A stretch of 64,000 nucleotides of DNA, from positions 248,001 to 312,000 of the forward strand of contig NZ_FOEF01000002.1 in NCBI RefSeq assembly GCF_900110575.1. The letters are read 5' to 3'. This document shows, one piece after another, positions 51,858 to 60,158 of the stretch (positions are counted from its first letter, which is position 1; each line of letters opens with the position of its first letter). This DNA comes from Amycolatopsis saalfeldensis. Lineage in GTDB: Bacteria > Actinomycetota > Actinomycetes > Mycobacteriales > Pseudonocardiaceae. Made by a program: the position numbers and the translations under genes. The notes beneath the pieces are model-generated. The model saw only the letters and a program-made list of their open reading frames with translations, did not search any database and was not told where the DNA came from.

Positions 51858-51929
51858 CGTCCCTTCAACCGAATCGGCTGCGGTCCGCGTCCGCCTACTT
51901 CCGGTCGGATTGGCAACCGGGGAACCCCT

Positions 51930-52014
51930 TGGTACGCACGGTGCTCGGCGACGTTTCCCCGGCCACGCTCGGGGAGCTGTCGGCCGCCGGGCAGCTGACC
52001 GTCCCCGGAAACGA
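51930..52014 (+). other. Possible phosphotriesterase N-terminal fragment
   Basis: From TTG 51930 the frame reads LVRTVLGDVSPATLG, resembling the N-terminus of phosphotriesterase-family proteins, but the HxH metal motif that should follow is missing and the frame runs into a terminator hairpin. About 15 residues of likeness is weak; it may be a relic or chance. Nothing else was seen in 51858-52066. Confidence 0.25.
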
Positions 52015-52053
52015 CGGAGGGGCCGCGCACCGTGATGGCGCGCAGCCCCTCCG
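52015..52053. terminator. Bidirectional hairpin between metallophosphoesterase and PAC2 genes
   Basis: A 9-bp stem (CGGAGGGGC at 52015-52023 with GCCCCTCCG at 52045-52053) is extended by an inner GCGC/GCGC pair after one mismatch, with an 11-nt loop. It lies 13 nt from the stop of the convergent PAC2 gene. Confidence 0.8.
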
Positions 52054-52066
52054 ATCGTCGCGGGGA

Positions 52067-52981
52067 TCAGCGCAGGCCGAAGCCGCCGCCCTCCTGCCCC
52101 GGACGGCGCCGGCGCAGGTACCGCTCGAACTCCGCGGCGATCTTGTCGCCGGAGACCTCCTCCATGGTGACGTCGGTTTCGGCGTCGCCACGCTCTTCGA
52201 GGCCGCGGACGTACTCGGCGATCTCCTCGTCCTCGTCGGCCATCTCGGTGACCGTGCGCTCCCACTCCTCCGACTGCTCCGGCAGCGCGCCCAGCGGGAT
52301 CTCGACGTCCAGGACGTCCTCCAGCTTGTGCAGCAGCGCCAGCGTCGCCTTCGGGGACGGCGGGTGCGAGACGTAGTGCGGCACCGCGGCCCAGATGGAC
52401 ACCGCCGGGATGCCGGCCTGCACGCAGTAGTCCTGCAGCACGCCGACGATGCCGGTCGGGCCCTGGTAGTTGTTCAGCTCCAGCCGGAACTGGCTCGCCG
52501 TGTCCTTGTCGTACGCCGTCCCGGTGACCGGGACGGGCCGGGTGTGCGCGGTGTCCGCGAGCAGGGCGCCGAGCGTGACGACGGTGGCCACGTCGAGCTG
52601 CATGATGTGCTCCAGCAGCTCCGCGCAGAACGCGCGCCAGCGCATGTTCGGCTCGGGGCCCTGCACGAGCACCACGTCGTGGTCGAGGCCCTCGGGGCGG
52701 CAGACCGACAACCGGGTGGTCGGCCAGTCCACGCGGCGGGTGACGCCGTCGACCATGCGCACTGTGGGCCTGCTCACCTGGAAGTCGTAGTAGTCGTCCG
52801 GCTCCAGCTCGGCCAGCGGGGTGGCGTCCCAGTTGAGCTGCAGGTGCTCGACCGCGCGGCTGGCCGCGTCACCAGCGTCGTTCCAGCCTTCGAAGGCCAC
52901 CACCATCAGCGGGCGGTTCGGTTCCGGGCGGGCGCGATCCGGCTCGGGGGGTCGCTGGGTCTCGTCGACGGGCTCACTCAC
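52067..52981 (-). CDS. PAC2-family protein
   Basis: A 304-residue member of the PAC2 (proteasome assembly chaperone 2-like) family. Family segments are VVAFEGWNDAGDAASRAVEHL, the GPEPNMRWRAFCAELLE block, and the long Glu-rich C-terminal helix with LEDVLDVEIPLGALPEQ. The biochemical role in actinobacteria is unknown. It matches Rv2125 in the mshC-hisG neighbourhood of M. tuberculosis. It diverges from the HAD gene across 142 bp that must hold both promoters. Confidence 0.9.
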   Translation of the reverse strand: MSEPVDETQRPPEPDRARPEPNRPLMVVAFEGWNDAGDAASRAVEHLQLNWDATPLAELEPDDYYDFQVSRPTVRMVDGVTRRVDWPTTRLSVCRPEGLDHDVVLVQGPEPNMRWRAFCAELLEHIMQLDVATVVTLGALLADTAHTRPVPVTGTAYDKDTASQFRLELNNYQGPTGIVGVLQDYCVQAGIPAVSIWAAVPHYVSHPPSPKATLALLHKLEDVLDVEIPLGALPEQSEEWERTVTEMADEDEEIAEYVRGLEERGDAETDVTMEEVSGDKIAAEFERYLRRRRPGQEGGGFGLR

Positions 52982-53123
52982 CTGACCAGCCTACGACCCT
53001 GCGCCCGTACGCTGTGCAGCATGTCCGACCGCAGGCCGTGACCGGATCGAAGACCACACTTTCCGGGCGGGCCGGCACCCGGCGTGGCGCCGCCGTGGCG
53101 CCCGACAAGACTAGGAGACACCT

Positions 53124-53810
53124 GTGACTGCACCGTCCTCTTCGGACGGATTGGCTGCCGTCCTGTGGGACATGGACGGCACCCTCGTCGATTCCGAGAA
53201 GCTCTGGGACGTCGCGCTGTACGAGGCCGCGGAGATGCTCGGCGGGCGGCTCAGCGAGGAAATCCGGCTGACGCTGGTGGGGTCCAACATGGACGCCACC
53301 TCGACCGTGCTGCTCGAAGCGACCGGTCGTCCGGTCACGCCCGAGTCGGTCGCCGAGACCGGCGAGTGGATCCGGCGGCGCACCGCGGGGCTGTTCGACG
53401 ACGCGCTGCCGTGGCGCCCGGGCGCCCGCGAGGCACTGGCCGCGGTGAAGGCCGCGGGCGTGCCGTCCGCGCTGGTCACCTCCACCGAGCGGGCCCTGAC
53501 CGAGCTGGCGCTGAACACGATCGGGCGCGAGTTCTTCGCCGTCACCGTCTGTGGCGACGAGGTGGACGGGCTGAACAAGCCGCACCCGCGCCCGTACCTG
53601 AAGGCCGCCGAGCTGCTGGGCGTGCCGGCGGAGCAGTGCGTCGCGGTGGAGGACTCGCCGCCGGGCGCGGAGTCGGCCGAGTCGGCGGGCTGCACGGTGC
53701 TCGTCGTGCCCAACGACGTCGACGTCCCGCCGGGGGAGCGGCGGGTGTTCCGCGGTTCGCTCGTGGGCGTCGACGCCGCCACGCTCGCCGGGCTGCGGAG
53801 CCTGGTGTGA
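53124..53810 (+). CDS. HAD-superfamily hydrolase (beta-phosphoglucomutase/phosphatase type)
   Basis: A 228-residue HAD subfamily-I enzyme. Motif I is [12 protein letters not shown], motif II Thr lies in ALVTSTER, motif III Lys in [11 protein letters not shown], and motif IV is [14 protein letters not shown] helical cap follows motif I. The likely reaction is phosphate removal from a small phosphorylated metabolite. GTG 53124 follows AGGAGACACCT. It precedes hisE, possibly in the same operon. Confidence 0.92.
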   Translation: MTAPSSSDGLAAVLWDMDGTLVDSEKLWDVALYEAAEMLGGRLSEEIRLTLVGSNMDATSTVLLEATGRPVTPESVAETGEWIRRRTAGLFDDALPWRPGAREALAAVKAAGVPSALVTSTERALTELALNTIGREFFAVTVCGDEVDGLNKPHPRPYLKAAELLGVPAEQCVAVEDSPPGAESAESAGCTVLVVPNDVDVPPGERRVFRGSLVGVDAATLAGLRSLV

Positions 53811-53875
53811 CGCGGGCGTCAGCCGGGTCACCCGGGGCGGCGGACGCGCACGCGGGGTGGAAGGATCTGCAGACC

Positions 53876-54139
53876 GTGAAGACCTTCGATGAGCTGTTCG
53901 CGGAGCTTGCCGAGCGCGCGCGTACCCGTCCCGACGGGTCCGGCACCGTCCTGGCCCTGGACGCCGGAGTGCATGCCCAGGGCAAGAAGGTGCTCGAAGA
54001 AGCGGGCGAGGTGTGGATCGCCGCCGAGCACGAGTCCGACGACCGCCTGGCCGAGGAGATCTCGCAACTGCTGTACCGGGTCCAGGTGCTGATGCTCGGC
54101 CGGGGGATCTCGGCCGAGGACGTCTACCGCTACCTGTGA
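53876..54139 (+). CDS. hisE: Phosphoribosyl-ATP pyrophosphatase HisE
   Basis: An 87-residue stand-alone HisE that cleaves PR-ATP to PR-AMP, step 2 of histidine synthesis. The sequence [36 protein letters not shown] and [15 protein letters not shown] is the MazG-like helical core with its Glu metal ligands. GTG 53876 gives the normal N-terminus; an upstream GTG (53807) overlapping the HAD stop would add 23 unrelated residues. It precedes hisG by 35 nt. Confidence 0.95.
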   Translation: MKTFDELFAELAERARTRPDGSGTVLALDAGVHAQGKKVLEEAGEVWIAAEHESDDRLAEEISQLLYRVQVLMLGRGISAEDVYRYL

Positions 54140-54174
54140 CGCGCTCGCGCACCGGAGACCGAGGAGAGACCGAA

Positions 54175-55020
54175 ATGCTGCGTGTTGCCGTGCCGAACAA
54201 GGGAGCCCTCGCCGCCACGGCGTCGGAGATGCTCGGCGAGGCGGGCTACCGCAGGCGGCATGAGCAGCGCGACCTGACGGTCCTCGACCCCGTCAACGAG
54301 GTCGAGTTCTTCTTCTTGCGCCCCAAGGACATCGCCATCTACGTCGGGTCCGGCGACCTGGACCTCGGCATCACCGGCCGGGACCTCGCGCTCGACTCGG
54401 GCGCGCCGGTCACCGAGGTGCTCGCGCTGGGCTTCGGCGGCTCGACCTTCCGCTACGCCGGCCCGGCCGGCCAGGAGTGGAAGCCCGCCGACCTGCACGG
54501 CAAACGCCTGGCGACGTCGTACCCGCGGCTGGTCCGCGAGGACCTCAAGCGCCACGGCGTCGAGGCCGAGGTGATCCGCCTCGACGGCGCGGTGGAGATC
54601 TCGATCCAGCTCGGCGTCGCCGACGCGATCGCCGACGTGGTCGAGTCCGGCCGTTCGCTGCGCCAGAACAACCTGGTGGCCTTCGGCGACCCGATCTGCG
54701 TGTCCGAGGCGGTCCTGCTGGAGCGCGAGGGCAGCGCCGCGTCGAAGGCGAAGTCGCAGGTGGCCGCCCGGTTGCGCGGGGTCGTGTTCGCGCAGCAGTA
54801 CCTGATGCTGGACTACGACTGCCCGCGCGGGATCCTCGAGCAGGCCATCGCCATCACCCCCGGCCTCGAGTCGCCCACCGTCGCCCCGCTCGCGGACGAC
54901 AACTGGGTCGCCGTCCGGGCCATGGTGGCGCGCAAGGCGGTCAACCAGGTGATGGACGAACTGGCGGACGTCGGCGCGAAGGCCATTCTCGCCTCGGACA
55001 TCCGGTCCTGCCGCCTCTGA
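54175..55020 (+). CDS. hisG: ATP phosphoribosyltransferase HisG (long form)
   Basis: A 281-residue enzyme catalysing the first, feedback-controlled step of histidine synthesis. It shows [35 protein letters not shown], the PRPP-binding region [23 protein letters not shown], and a C-terminal ACT-like regulatory domain of the long-form HisG ([26 protein letters not shown]). ATG 54175 has GAGGAGAGA upstream. Histidine is also the precursor of ergothioneine, made by the operon at the left end. Confidence 0.96.
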   Translation: MLRVAVPNKGALAATASEMLGEAGYRRRHEQRDLTVLDPVNEVEFFFLRPKDIAIYVGSGDLDLGITGRDLALDSGAPVTEVLALGFGGSTFRYAGPAGQEWKPADLHGKRLATSYPRLVREDLKRHGVEAEVIRLDGAVEISIQLGVADAIADVVESGRSLRQNNLVAFGDPICVSEAVLLEREGSAASKAKSQVAARLRGVVFAQQYLMLDYDCPRGILEQAIAITPGLESPTVAPLADDNWVAVRAMVARKAVNQVMDELADVGAKAILASDIRSCRL

Positions 55021-55045
55021 CCGCGCTCGCCGGATCCGCCGCGCG

Positions 55046-56287
55046 TCAGCCGAGCTGATCGCGGCGGCGGGTCAGCGCGGCGGTCTCGGCGGTGTTGCCT
55101 GCCAGCTCGATGGCTCTGTCGTACGCGGCGCGTGACTGCCGGCTTCGGCCCAGACGGCGAAGCAGGTCGGCCCGGGTCGCGTGGTAGGCGTGATAGCCGG
55201 CCAGTTGGCCGTCGAGCCGGTCGACGGTCGCCAGTGCCACCTGAGGGCCGTCGATCTCGGCGACGGCGATGGCCCGGTTGAGTGCCACGATCGGTGACGG
55301 GTCGAGGTGGGCGAGCTGGTCGTAGAGGGCGAGGACCTGTGACCAGTCGGTGTCGCCGACGTCGCGGGCGGAGGTGTGCACGGCATTGATCGCGGCGAGG
55401 ATCTGGTAGCGGCCCGGGGGTGTCCCGGCGGCGGCCGCGGCGAGGCGTTCGCGCACCAGCCGGTGCCCCTCGGCGATCAGCACGGTGTCCCAGGCCCCGC
55501 GGTCCTGCTCACCGAGGGCGACCAGTTCGCCGTCGGCCGAAATCCGGGCGCTGCGGCGGGCTTCGGTGAGCAGCATCAGCGCCAGCATCCCGGTCACCTC
55601 GCCGTCTTCCGGCAGCAGCGCGCGGATCAGGCGGGTGAGGCGGATCGCCTCGGCGGTGAGGTCGTGCCGGACGGGATCGGTGTCCGGGCCGGTCGCGAGG
55701 TAACCCTCGTTGAAGACGAGGAAGAGGACGGTGAGCACCCCGGACACGCGGGCCGGCAGGTCCTCGGCGGACGGCACGCGGTAGGGGATGCGGGCCGCCT
55801 TGATCTTGGCCTTCGCGCGGGTGATCCGTTGCCCCATGGCGCTTTCCTGCATCAGGAAGGCGCGGGCGATCTCGGGCATGGTCAGGCCGGCGACCATCCG
55901 CAACGTCAGCGCGACGCGGGTCTGCAGCGCCAGCGCCGGGTGACAGCAGGTGAAGATCAGCCGGAGCCGGTCGTCGCCGACGGCGCCGTCGGGCTCGGGT
56001 GGGTCGTCGTCGTGCCTGGCCCGAGCCTCCTTCTGCTTGTCGTCGCGCTTGTTCTCGCGCCGGATCCGGTCGATGGCCTTGCGGTTGGCGGTGGTGGTCA
56101 GCCAGGCGCCGGGGTTGGGCGGCAGGCCGTCGGCCGGCCACCGCTCGACGGCGGTCGCGAACGCCTCGGCCGCCGCTTCTTCGGCGATGTCGAGGTCGCC
56201 GAACCGCCTGGTCAGCGCGGCCACCACCCGGGTCCACTCCGCGCGGTGGACCCGGGCGATGGCCTCCCGGACGTCGGCGCTGCTCAC
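55046..56287 (-). CDS. ECF sigma factor of the ECF42 type
   Basis: A 413-residue sigma-70 ECF protein: region 2 (VAALTRRFGDLDIAEEAAAEAFATAVERWP, then NPGAWLTTTANRKAIDRIRRE), region 4 (LTLRMVAGLTMPEIARAFLMQESAMGQRITRAKAKIK) and a long C-terminal extension of about 220 residues with helical TPR-like repeats (YHAYHATRADLLRRLGRSRQSRAAYDRAIEL), the mark of ECF42. These sigma factors lack an anti-sigma and are encoded with a YCII/DGPF protein, present here with a GTGA overlap. They are thought to respond through the extension. Confidence 0.93.
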   Translation of the reverse strand: MSSADVREAIARVHRAEWTRVVAALTRRFGDLDIAEEAAAEAFATAVERWPADGLPPNPGAWLTTTANRKAIDRIRRENKRDDKQKEARARHDDDPPEPDGAVGDDRLRLIFTCCHPALALQTRVALTLRMVAGLTMPEIARAFLMQESAMGQRITRAKAKIKAARIPYRVPSAEDLPARVSGVLTVLFLVFNEGYLATGPDTDPVRHDLTAEAIRLTRLIRALLPEDGEVTGMLALMLLTEARRSARISADGELVALGEQDRGAWDTVLIAEGHRLVRERLAAAAAGTPPGRYQILAAINAVHTSARDVGDTDWSQVLALYDQLAHLDPSPIVALNRAIAVAEIDGPQVALATVDRLDGQLAGYHAYHATRADLLRRLGRSRQSRAAYDRAIELAGNTAETAALTRRRDQLG

Positions 56288-56607
56288 CGGAACGGGCGGA
56301 CCTCGACCTTGCGGTTGCAGGCTTTCGAGCCTTCGGCGGCGAGCTTGAGCGCCACGTCGAGGTCGTCGGCGTCGATGATCCAGAAGCCGGCCAGGTACTC
56401 CTTGGACTCCAGGAACGGCCCGTCGGTGATCAGCGCCTCCCCGCCCCGGTTGTCGATGACCGTGGCCGAGCCGGGGGCGCCGAGCCCGCCGGCGAAGACC
56501 CAGTGGCCCTCGGCCTGGAGCCGCTCGTTGAACACGTCGATCGCCGCCTGCTCCTCCGCGTCGGCGAGGCTGGGCTGGTCGTGGATCACGGAAAGCAGGT
56601 ACTGCAT
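56284..56607 (-). CDS. YCII-related (DGPF) protein, ECF42 partner
   Basis: A 107-residue YCII-domain protein with the eponymous DGPFLESKEYLAGFWIIDAD. ATG 56607 has GGGAG six bases upstream, better placed than for ATG 56613. It is always paired with ECF42 sigma factors, which drive its expression. Here its stop overlaps the sigma start. Upstream and in the same frame lies a DHFR-family N-terminal fragment. Confidence 0.92.
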   Translation of the reverse strand: MQYLLSVIHDQPSLADAEEQAAIDVFNERLQAEGHWVFAGGLGAPGSATVIDNRGGEALITDGPFLESKEYLAGFWIIDADDLDVALKLAAEGSKACNRKVEVRPFR

Positions 56608-56613
56608 GCTCAT

Positions 56614-56745
56614 CTCCCGTGCGGTGGACGGTTCACTTGCCGGCGTACCGCGCTCGCATCCGTTCCTGCGGTCCTCTTCCGACGCGCCGCCGTTTCCCCG
56701 CGCCACTCCGGCGACGGTGACCTGCGTGATGGTCGTCAGCTTCAT
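56614..56745 (-). pseudogene. Truncated DHFR-family N-terminus fused in frame to the YCII gene
   Basis: From ATG 56745 the frame reads MKLTTITQVTVAGVARGNGG then ASEEDRRNGCERG, which is the start of RibD-C/DHFR-family proteins commonly neighbouring YCII/ECF42 genes. The remainder of that enzyme is missing and the frame runs open into the YCII start. It is probably the scar of a deletion that removed the rest of the gene. Translation from this ATG would give a YCII protein with 46 extra residues. Confidence 0.6.
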
Positions 56746-56804
56746 GGTCGCGGTTCCCTGCTGCTCAGGGGTTTTCCGGCGCGGCCGAGTTCCCGAGTGG
56801 ACGG

Positions 56805-57740
56805 TCAGCGGGGCCGTTGCGGGCGCTTGGGCATCAGGTCGTAGAGCTTCTTGCGGGCGCCGTTGTCGTTGACGTTGCGGGCCACCGCGACCTCGGAGAT
56901 GAAGTCCTCGAAGACGAACTCGTCGTCGGCCGGGACCTCGGTGGGGCCGGGGTTCTGGGCGAGGTAGCCGTCGAGCGTGTCGGCGATCTCGCGGAACGAC
57001 AGGGCTTGCAGCGTCTCCGGCGCGTACGTGGTGACCGGGACGCCGTGGGCGGCCGCCTCGTTCATCACCACGCCGAGCGGGACGTGCGAGAGCATCGGCA
57101 CGCCGAAGTTGTACATCTCCTGCAGCGCCGCGGCCGCGTAGTGCGAGATGGGCCGCCGGTAGAGGCCGGGCACGATGCCGTACCAGGCGAGCGGCGAGCG
57201 GCCGGTGGTCTGCTCCACGTAACGCACCTGGTCGGCCAGCAGCCGCATCGCGCGGATGCTGGTCTTGTCCGGCTGCACCGGCACCAGGATGCCGTGCGAG
57301 GCCGCGAGCGCGTTGTTGGTCAGCACGTCGAGCGCCGGCGGGCAGTCGATCACCACGTGGTCGTAGTGCGCGAACTGGATCACCCGGGCGAGCTGCCAGC
57401 CGGGCACGCGGAACTGGTCCAGCCGCCGGATCAGGTCGAACATGCCCGGCGAGGTCGGGATGACGTCGAACGCGCCGCCGCGGCCGATGTTGCTGCGCGG
57501 ATGCGGCACGGCCAGTTCTTCGATCGAGCCCTTCCACAGCTTGGTCAGCGCCTTCGCCAGGCTGGGCATGTCCGAGGCGACCTCGTCCAGGCCGAGCATC
57601 TCGGTGGTGGCGTGCCCCTGCGGGTCGAGGTCGATCAGCAGCACCCGCCGGCCGCGCTCGGCGAGTGCCGCGGCGGTGCCGACGCTCAGCGAGGTCTTGC
57701 CGACCCCGCCTTTCTGGTTGACCACCGAGGTGATCTGCAT
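56805..57740 (-). CDS. ParA/Soj-family ATPase (orphan)
   Basis: A 311-residue P-loop ATPase. The deviant Walker A is NQKGGVGKTSLS (signature Lys present), the A' segment is LLIDLDPQGHATTEML, and the B motif is VVIDCPPALDVLTNNAL. It is longer than Soj by about 50 residues at the C-terminus (acidic, then KKLYDLMPKRPQRPR). No parB, parS-like repeats or chromosome origin genes are nearby, so this is an orphan positioning ATPase, perhaps for a membrane or polar complex. ATG 57740. Confidence 0.92.
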   Translation of the reverse strand: MQITSVVNQKGGVGKTSLSVGTAAALAERGRRVLLIDLDPQGHATTEMLGLDEVASDMPSLAKALTKLWKGSIEELAVPHPRSNIGRGGAFDVIPTSPGMFDLIRRLDQFRVPGWQLARVIQFAHYDHVVIDCPPALDVLTNNALAASHGILVPVQPDKTSIRAMRLLADQVRYVEQTTGRSPLAWYGIVPGLYRRPISHYAAAALQEMYNFGVPMLSHVPLGVVMNEAAAHGVPVTTYAPETLQALSFREIADTLDGYLAQNPGPTEVPADDEFVFEDFISEVAVARNVNDNGARKKLYDLMPKRPQRPR

Positions 57741-57803
57741 GCCGGAGCGCTCCCTTGTCGGTCGTTCCGCGAAGGCTATTGGATCCGGGGCGGGTCCGCG
57801 CGG

Positions 57804-58595
57804 TTATTCGCCTCCGGCCTGTCGCGGACGGACGAGCAGGGCCTGCGCCCCCGTGCCGACCGGACCGGAACCGTCGTGCAGGGTACTCGTGGCCGTGCCG
57901 ATTCCGTGTGGGCCGACCAGCGTAACCGCGTCGAGCCCCATCCATTCGCCCTCGGGCTCGCGGCGCAGGTGGACGGTCAGCTCCGAGTTGATGAACCACC
58001 AGTCGCGCGCCGGGAGGAAGTGCGACACCCCGTTGCCGGAGTCGGCGATCGCGAACAGCCGCTGCAGCCCGGTCGGCTCCTCGCCGTCGACCAGCGGGAT
58101 CCGCTGCCGGCCCCAGACCGCGGCGGGCCCGGGCGCGGAGATCCCGCCGCGCACCGCGCGCCACTCGATGGCCTGCAGGTAGCCGCCGGCCCAGTCGTCC
58201 GGGAACGCCGTCTCGGTGCCGGCCTCGGCCGAGGGCAGCAGCGGCCCGGCGTCGGTGGCCACGGCTTCGGTGCCGGTGGTCGCGATCCGCCACGCCGAAG
58301 CCCGGGCGACGACCCGGCCCGCGGCGGACAGCTCCGACTGCAGCAGCTCGACCGAACGGCCCGGCCGCTCCACCCACGACCGCTGGTCCAGCTCCGCGAC
58401 CGGTGCGGGGCCGAGTATCTCGACGGTCACCCGCGCCAGCAGCGACGGGTGCGGTGCCTCGATCCGCTCGAGCCCGCGCACGAGCAGCGCCGACGGCGGG
58501 CCGAAGTGCTGCGCGCCCGGCGCCCACGGGCCGCTGGTGTGCTCGGTGGCGGCGTACCGCTCTTCGCCGAGTGGCGCGTAGAAGGCGTCGGCCAT
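57804..58595 (-). CDS. Thioesterase-family protein (TesB-like double hot-dog)
   Basis: A 263-residue protein of the acyl-CoA thioesterase (4HBT_3/TesB-like) family. Landmarks are the N-terminal QHFGPPSALLVRGLERI, RVTVEILGPAP, a central linker and the second hot-dog with GNGVSHFLPARDWWFINSELTVHLRREPEGEW. Substrate unknown. ATG 58595 overlaps the RecB-like stop by one base (TGATG), so it is translated with that gene. Confidence 0.85.
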   Translation of the reverse strand: MADAFYAPLGEERYAATEHTSGPWAPGAQHFGPPSALLVRGLERIEAPHPSLLARVTVEILGPAPVAELDQRSWVERPGRSVELLQSELSAAGRVVARASAWRIATTGTEAVATDAGPLLPSAEAGTETAFPDDWAGGYLQAIEWRAVRGGISAPGPAAVWGRQRIPLVDGEEPTGLQRLFAIADSGNGVSHFLPARDWWFINSELTVHLRREPEGEWMGLDAVTLVGPHGIGTATSTLHDGSGPVGTGAQALLVRPRQAGGE

Positions 58596-59488
58596 CAGTC
58601 GGCCCGGTCCAGTGCGGTCTCTTCGCCCGCGTCCGGTTCCGGCCAGCCCGGGTACTCCGGGGGCGTGCCGCCGAACTCCGGGCAGTGCGCCTGGTGATCG
58701 CACCACGAGCACAGCTTGCCGGGGTTGGGCCGGAAGTCGCCGGTCTTGCCCGCCTTGAGGATGGCCTGCCAGATCGCCTCCAGCGTCCGCTCGAAGCGGA
58801 CCAGCTCCGCCTCGTCCGGCGTGTACGCGAGGGACTGCCCGTCGGTCAGGTACATCAGCTTCAGCTGCCGCGGCACCACGCCGCGCAGGCGCCAGAGCAC
58901 CACGGCGTAGAACTTCATCTGGAACATCGCCTTGGCCTCGCCGATCTCGCGCGGCGCGGCCCCGGTCTTGTAGTCCACCACCCGGATCTCGCCGGTGGGC
59001 GCGACGTCGACCCGGTCGATGTAGCCGCGCAACAGCACCCCGGAGCCGAGTTCGATCTCCACGTGCAGCTCACAGGCCTCCGGCTCCAGCCGGCGCGGGT
59101 CCTCCAGGCCGAAGTACGAGTCGAGCAGCTTTTCCGCGGACTGCAGCCACTTGCCGGTCTCGTCGTCGTCTTCGCCCTCGAACAGCTCCGTCCATTCCGG
59201 ACTGCCCGCGGACAGCTCGGCCCAGGTGGGCTCGATCAGCTCTTTCGCGCGCGGCGGGACGCGTTCGTCCGCGGGCAGCGCGAAGAGCCGCTCCAGCACG
59301 GCGTGGACGAGCGTGCCGCGCAGCTGCGCCCGCGTGGGCACCTCCGGCAGCCGGTCGACGGCCCGGAAGCGGTAGAGCAGCGGGCACTGCTTGAAGTCGC
59401 TCGCGCGGGACGGCGACAGCGCGGGCCGCCTGCGGACGGGCGCGCCACCGGCCTCGGGGGGAGTGGTGACCGTAGCGGTGTCGGGCAT
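58595..59488 (-). CDS. RecB-family PD-(D/E)XK nuclease with Fe-S cysteines
   Basis: A 297-residue PD-(D/E)XK nuclease of the RecB/Cas4-like group. The family helix LSPSRASDFKQCPLLYRFRAVDRLPE opens the protein, the nuclease core is RGYIDRVDV...IRVVDYKTG (Asp and DYK catalytic residues), and CSWCDHQAHCPEFG supplies the C-terminal cysteines which, with the N-terminal Cys in KQCP, would hold a 4Fe-4S cluster. It matches the Rv2119 position. ATG 59488 was chosen as the family start although the frame is open upstream through the repeats. Confidence 0.9.
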   Translation of the reverse strand: MPDTATVTTPPEAGGAPVRRRPALSPSRASDFKQCPLLYRFRAVDRLPEVPTRAQLRGTLVHAVLERLFALPADERVPPRAKELIEPTWAELSAGSPEWTELFEGEDDDETGKWLQSAEKLLDSYFGLEDPRRLEPEACELHVEIELGSGVLLRGYIDRVDVAPTGEIRVVDYKTGAAPREIGEAKAMFQMKFYAVVLWRLRGVVPRQLKLMYLTDGQSLAYTPDEAELVRFERTLEAIWQAILKAGKTGDFRPNPGKLCSWCDHQAHCPEFGGTPPEYPGWPEPDAGEETALDRAD

Positions 59489-59683
59489 GGCCAGAGCGTA
59501 ACGCCGGGCACCGACACTTCCGCTCGCGCGACTCGCGGGGCACGGCATGAGGACCGCCACCATCGTGGGCCGGCCCGGCGCCACCGGCTCGCGCCGGGCG
59601 GGAAAAGCCAGGCTGGGCCACCGGCCGGGAACGGGGGGAGGGCTGGGGCCGCAGGTCTGGCGGGAGGCCCGGATGAGGGTGAC

Positions 59684-59995
59684 TGCGGTGGGTGTGGGGC
59701 GTGTCGGGCCTGGGGCGGGCCGGGCTGCGGTGGGTGTGGGGCGTGTCGGGCCTGGGGCGGGCCGGGCTGCGGTGGGTGCGGGGCGTGTCGGGCCCGGGGC
59801 GGGGCCGGGATGCGGTGGGCACCCTGGGCTGCGGTGGGCGCGGCGTGTCGGGCCTGGGAGCGGGTCGGGCTGCTGTGGGTGCGGGGCGTGTCGGGCCCGG
59901 GGGCGTGTCAGGCCAGGGGAACGGGCCGGGCTGCCGTGGCCGTCCCGGGCTGCGGTCGGCGTGTCGGGCCTGGGAGCGGGGCCGGGTTGCCGTGG
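59684..59995. repeat. 42-bp G-rich tandem repeats, decaying rightwards
   Basis: Units of 42 bp begin TGCGGTGGGTGTGGGGCGTG at 59684, 59726 and 59768 and become diverged copies to about 59995. Each carries GTGTCGGGCC and GGGGCGGG runs. The plus strand is G-rich enough for G-quadruplex formation. The array fills most of the 670-bp gap (59489-60158) between divergent genes; the rest of the gap holds no gene I can support. 42 bp is a multiple of 3, so frames stay open, but no start is convincing. Confidence 0.85.
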
Positions 59996-60158
59996 CAGCA
60001 GACCAGGAAGCCCCCGCACCCGGCCTGGCCATCGCCATCGAGCTACCGACAGCCGCCCCCCGCCCCGAACGGCTCTGACCGGCCGGAACCGGCGACACCA
60101 CTCGTCCGCGCGGGGCGGATAACCGCCTTCCCACACCCTGCCCTTTACTCTTGCCCGC

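Noticed and set aside
51209..53041. A 610-codon plus-strand frame across the metallophosphoesterase and PAC2 genes
   Set aside because: It overlaps two clear genes in other frames and crosses a terminator hairpin; only a GC-driven open frame.
56805..57740. Plasmid or chromosome partition locus (parAB-parS)
   Set aside because: Only a ParA is present; no ParB gene and no parS-like palindromes were seen nearby.
59684..59995. CRISPR array or coding extension of the RecB-like protein
   Set aside because: Repeats are tandem without spacers. The upstream open frame is a by-product of a 42-bp unit without stops; the family N-terminus begins at 59488. The RecB/Cas4-like nuclease has no cas neighbours.
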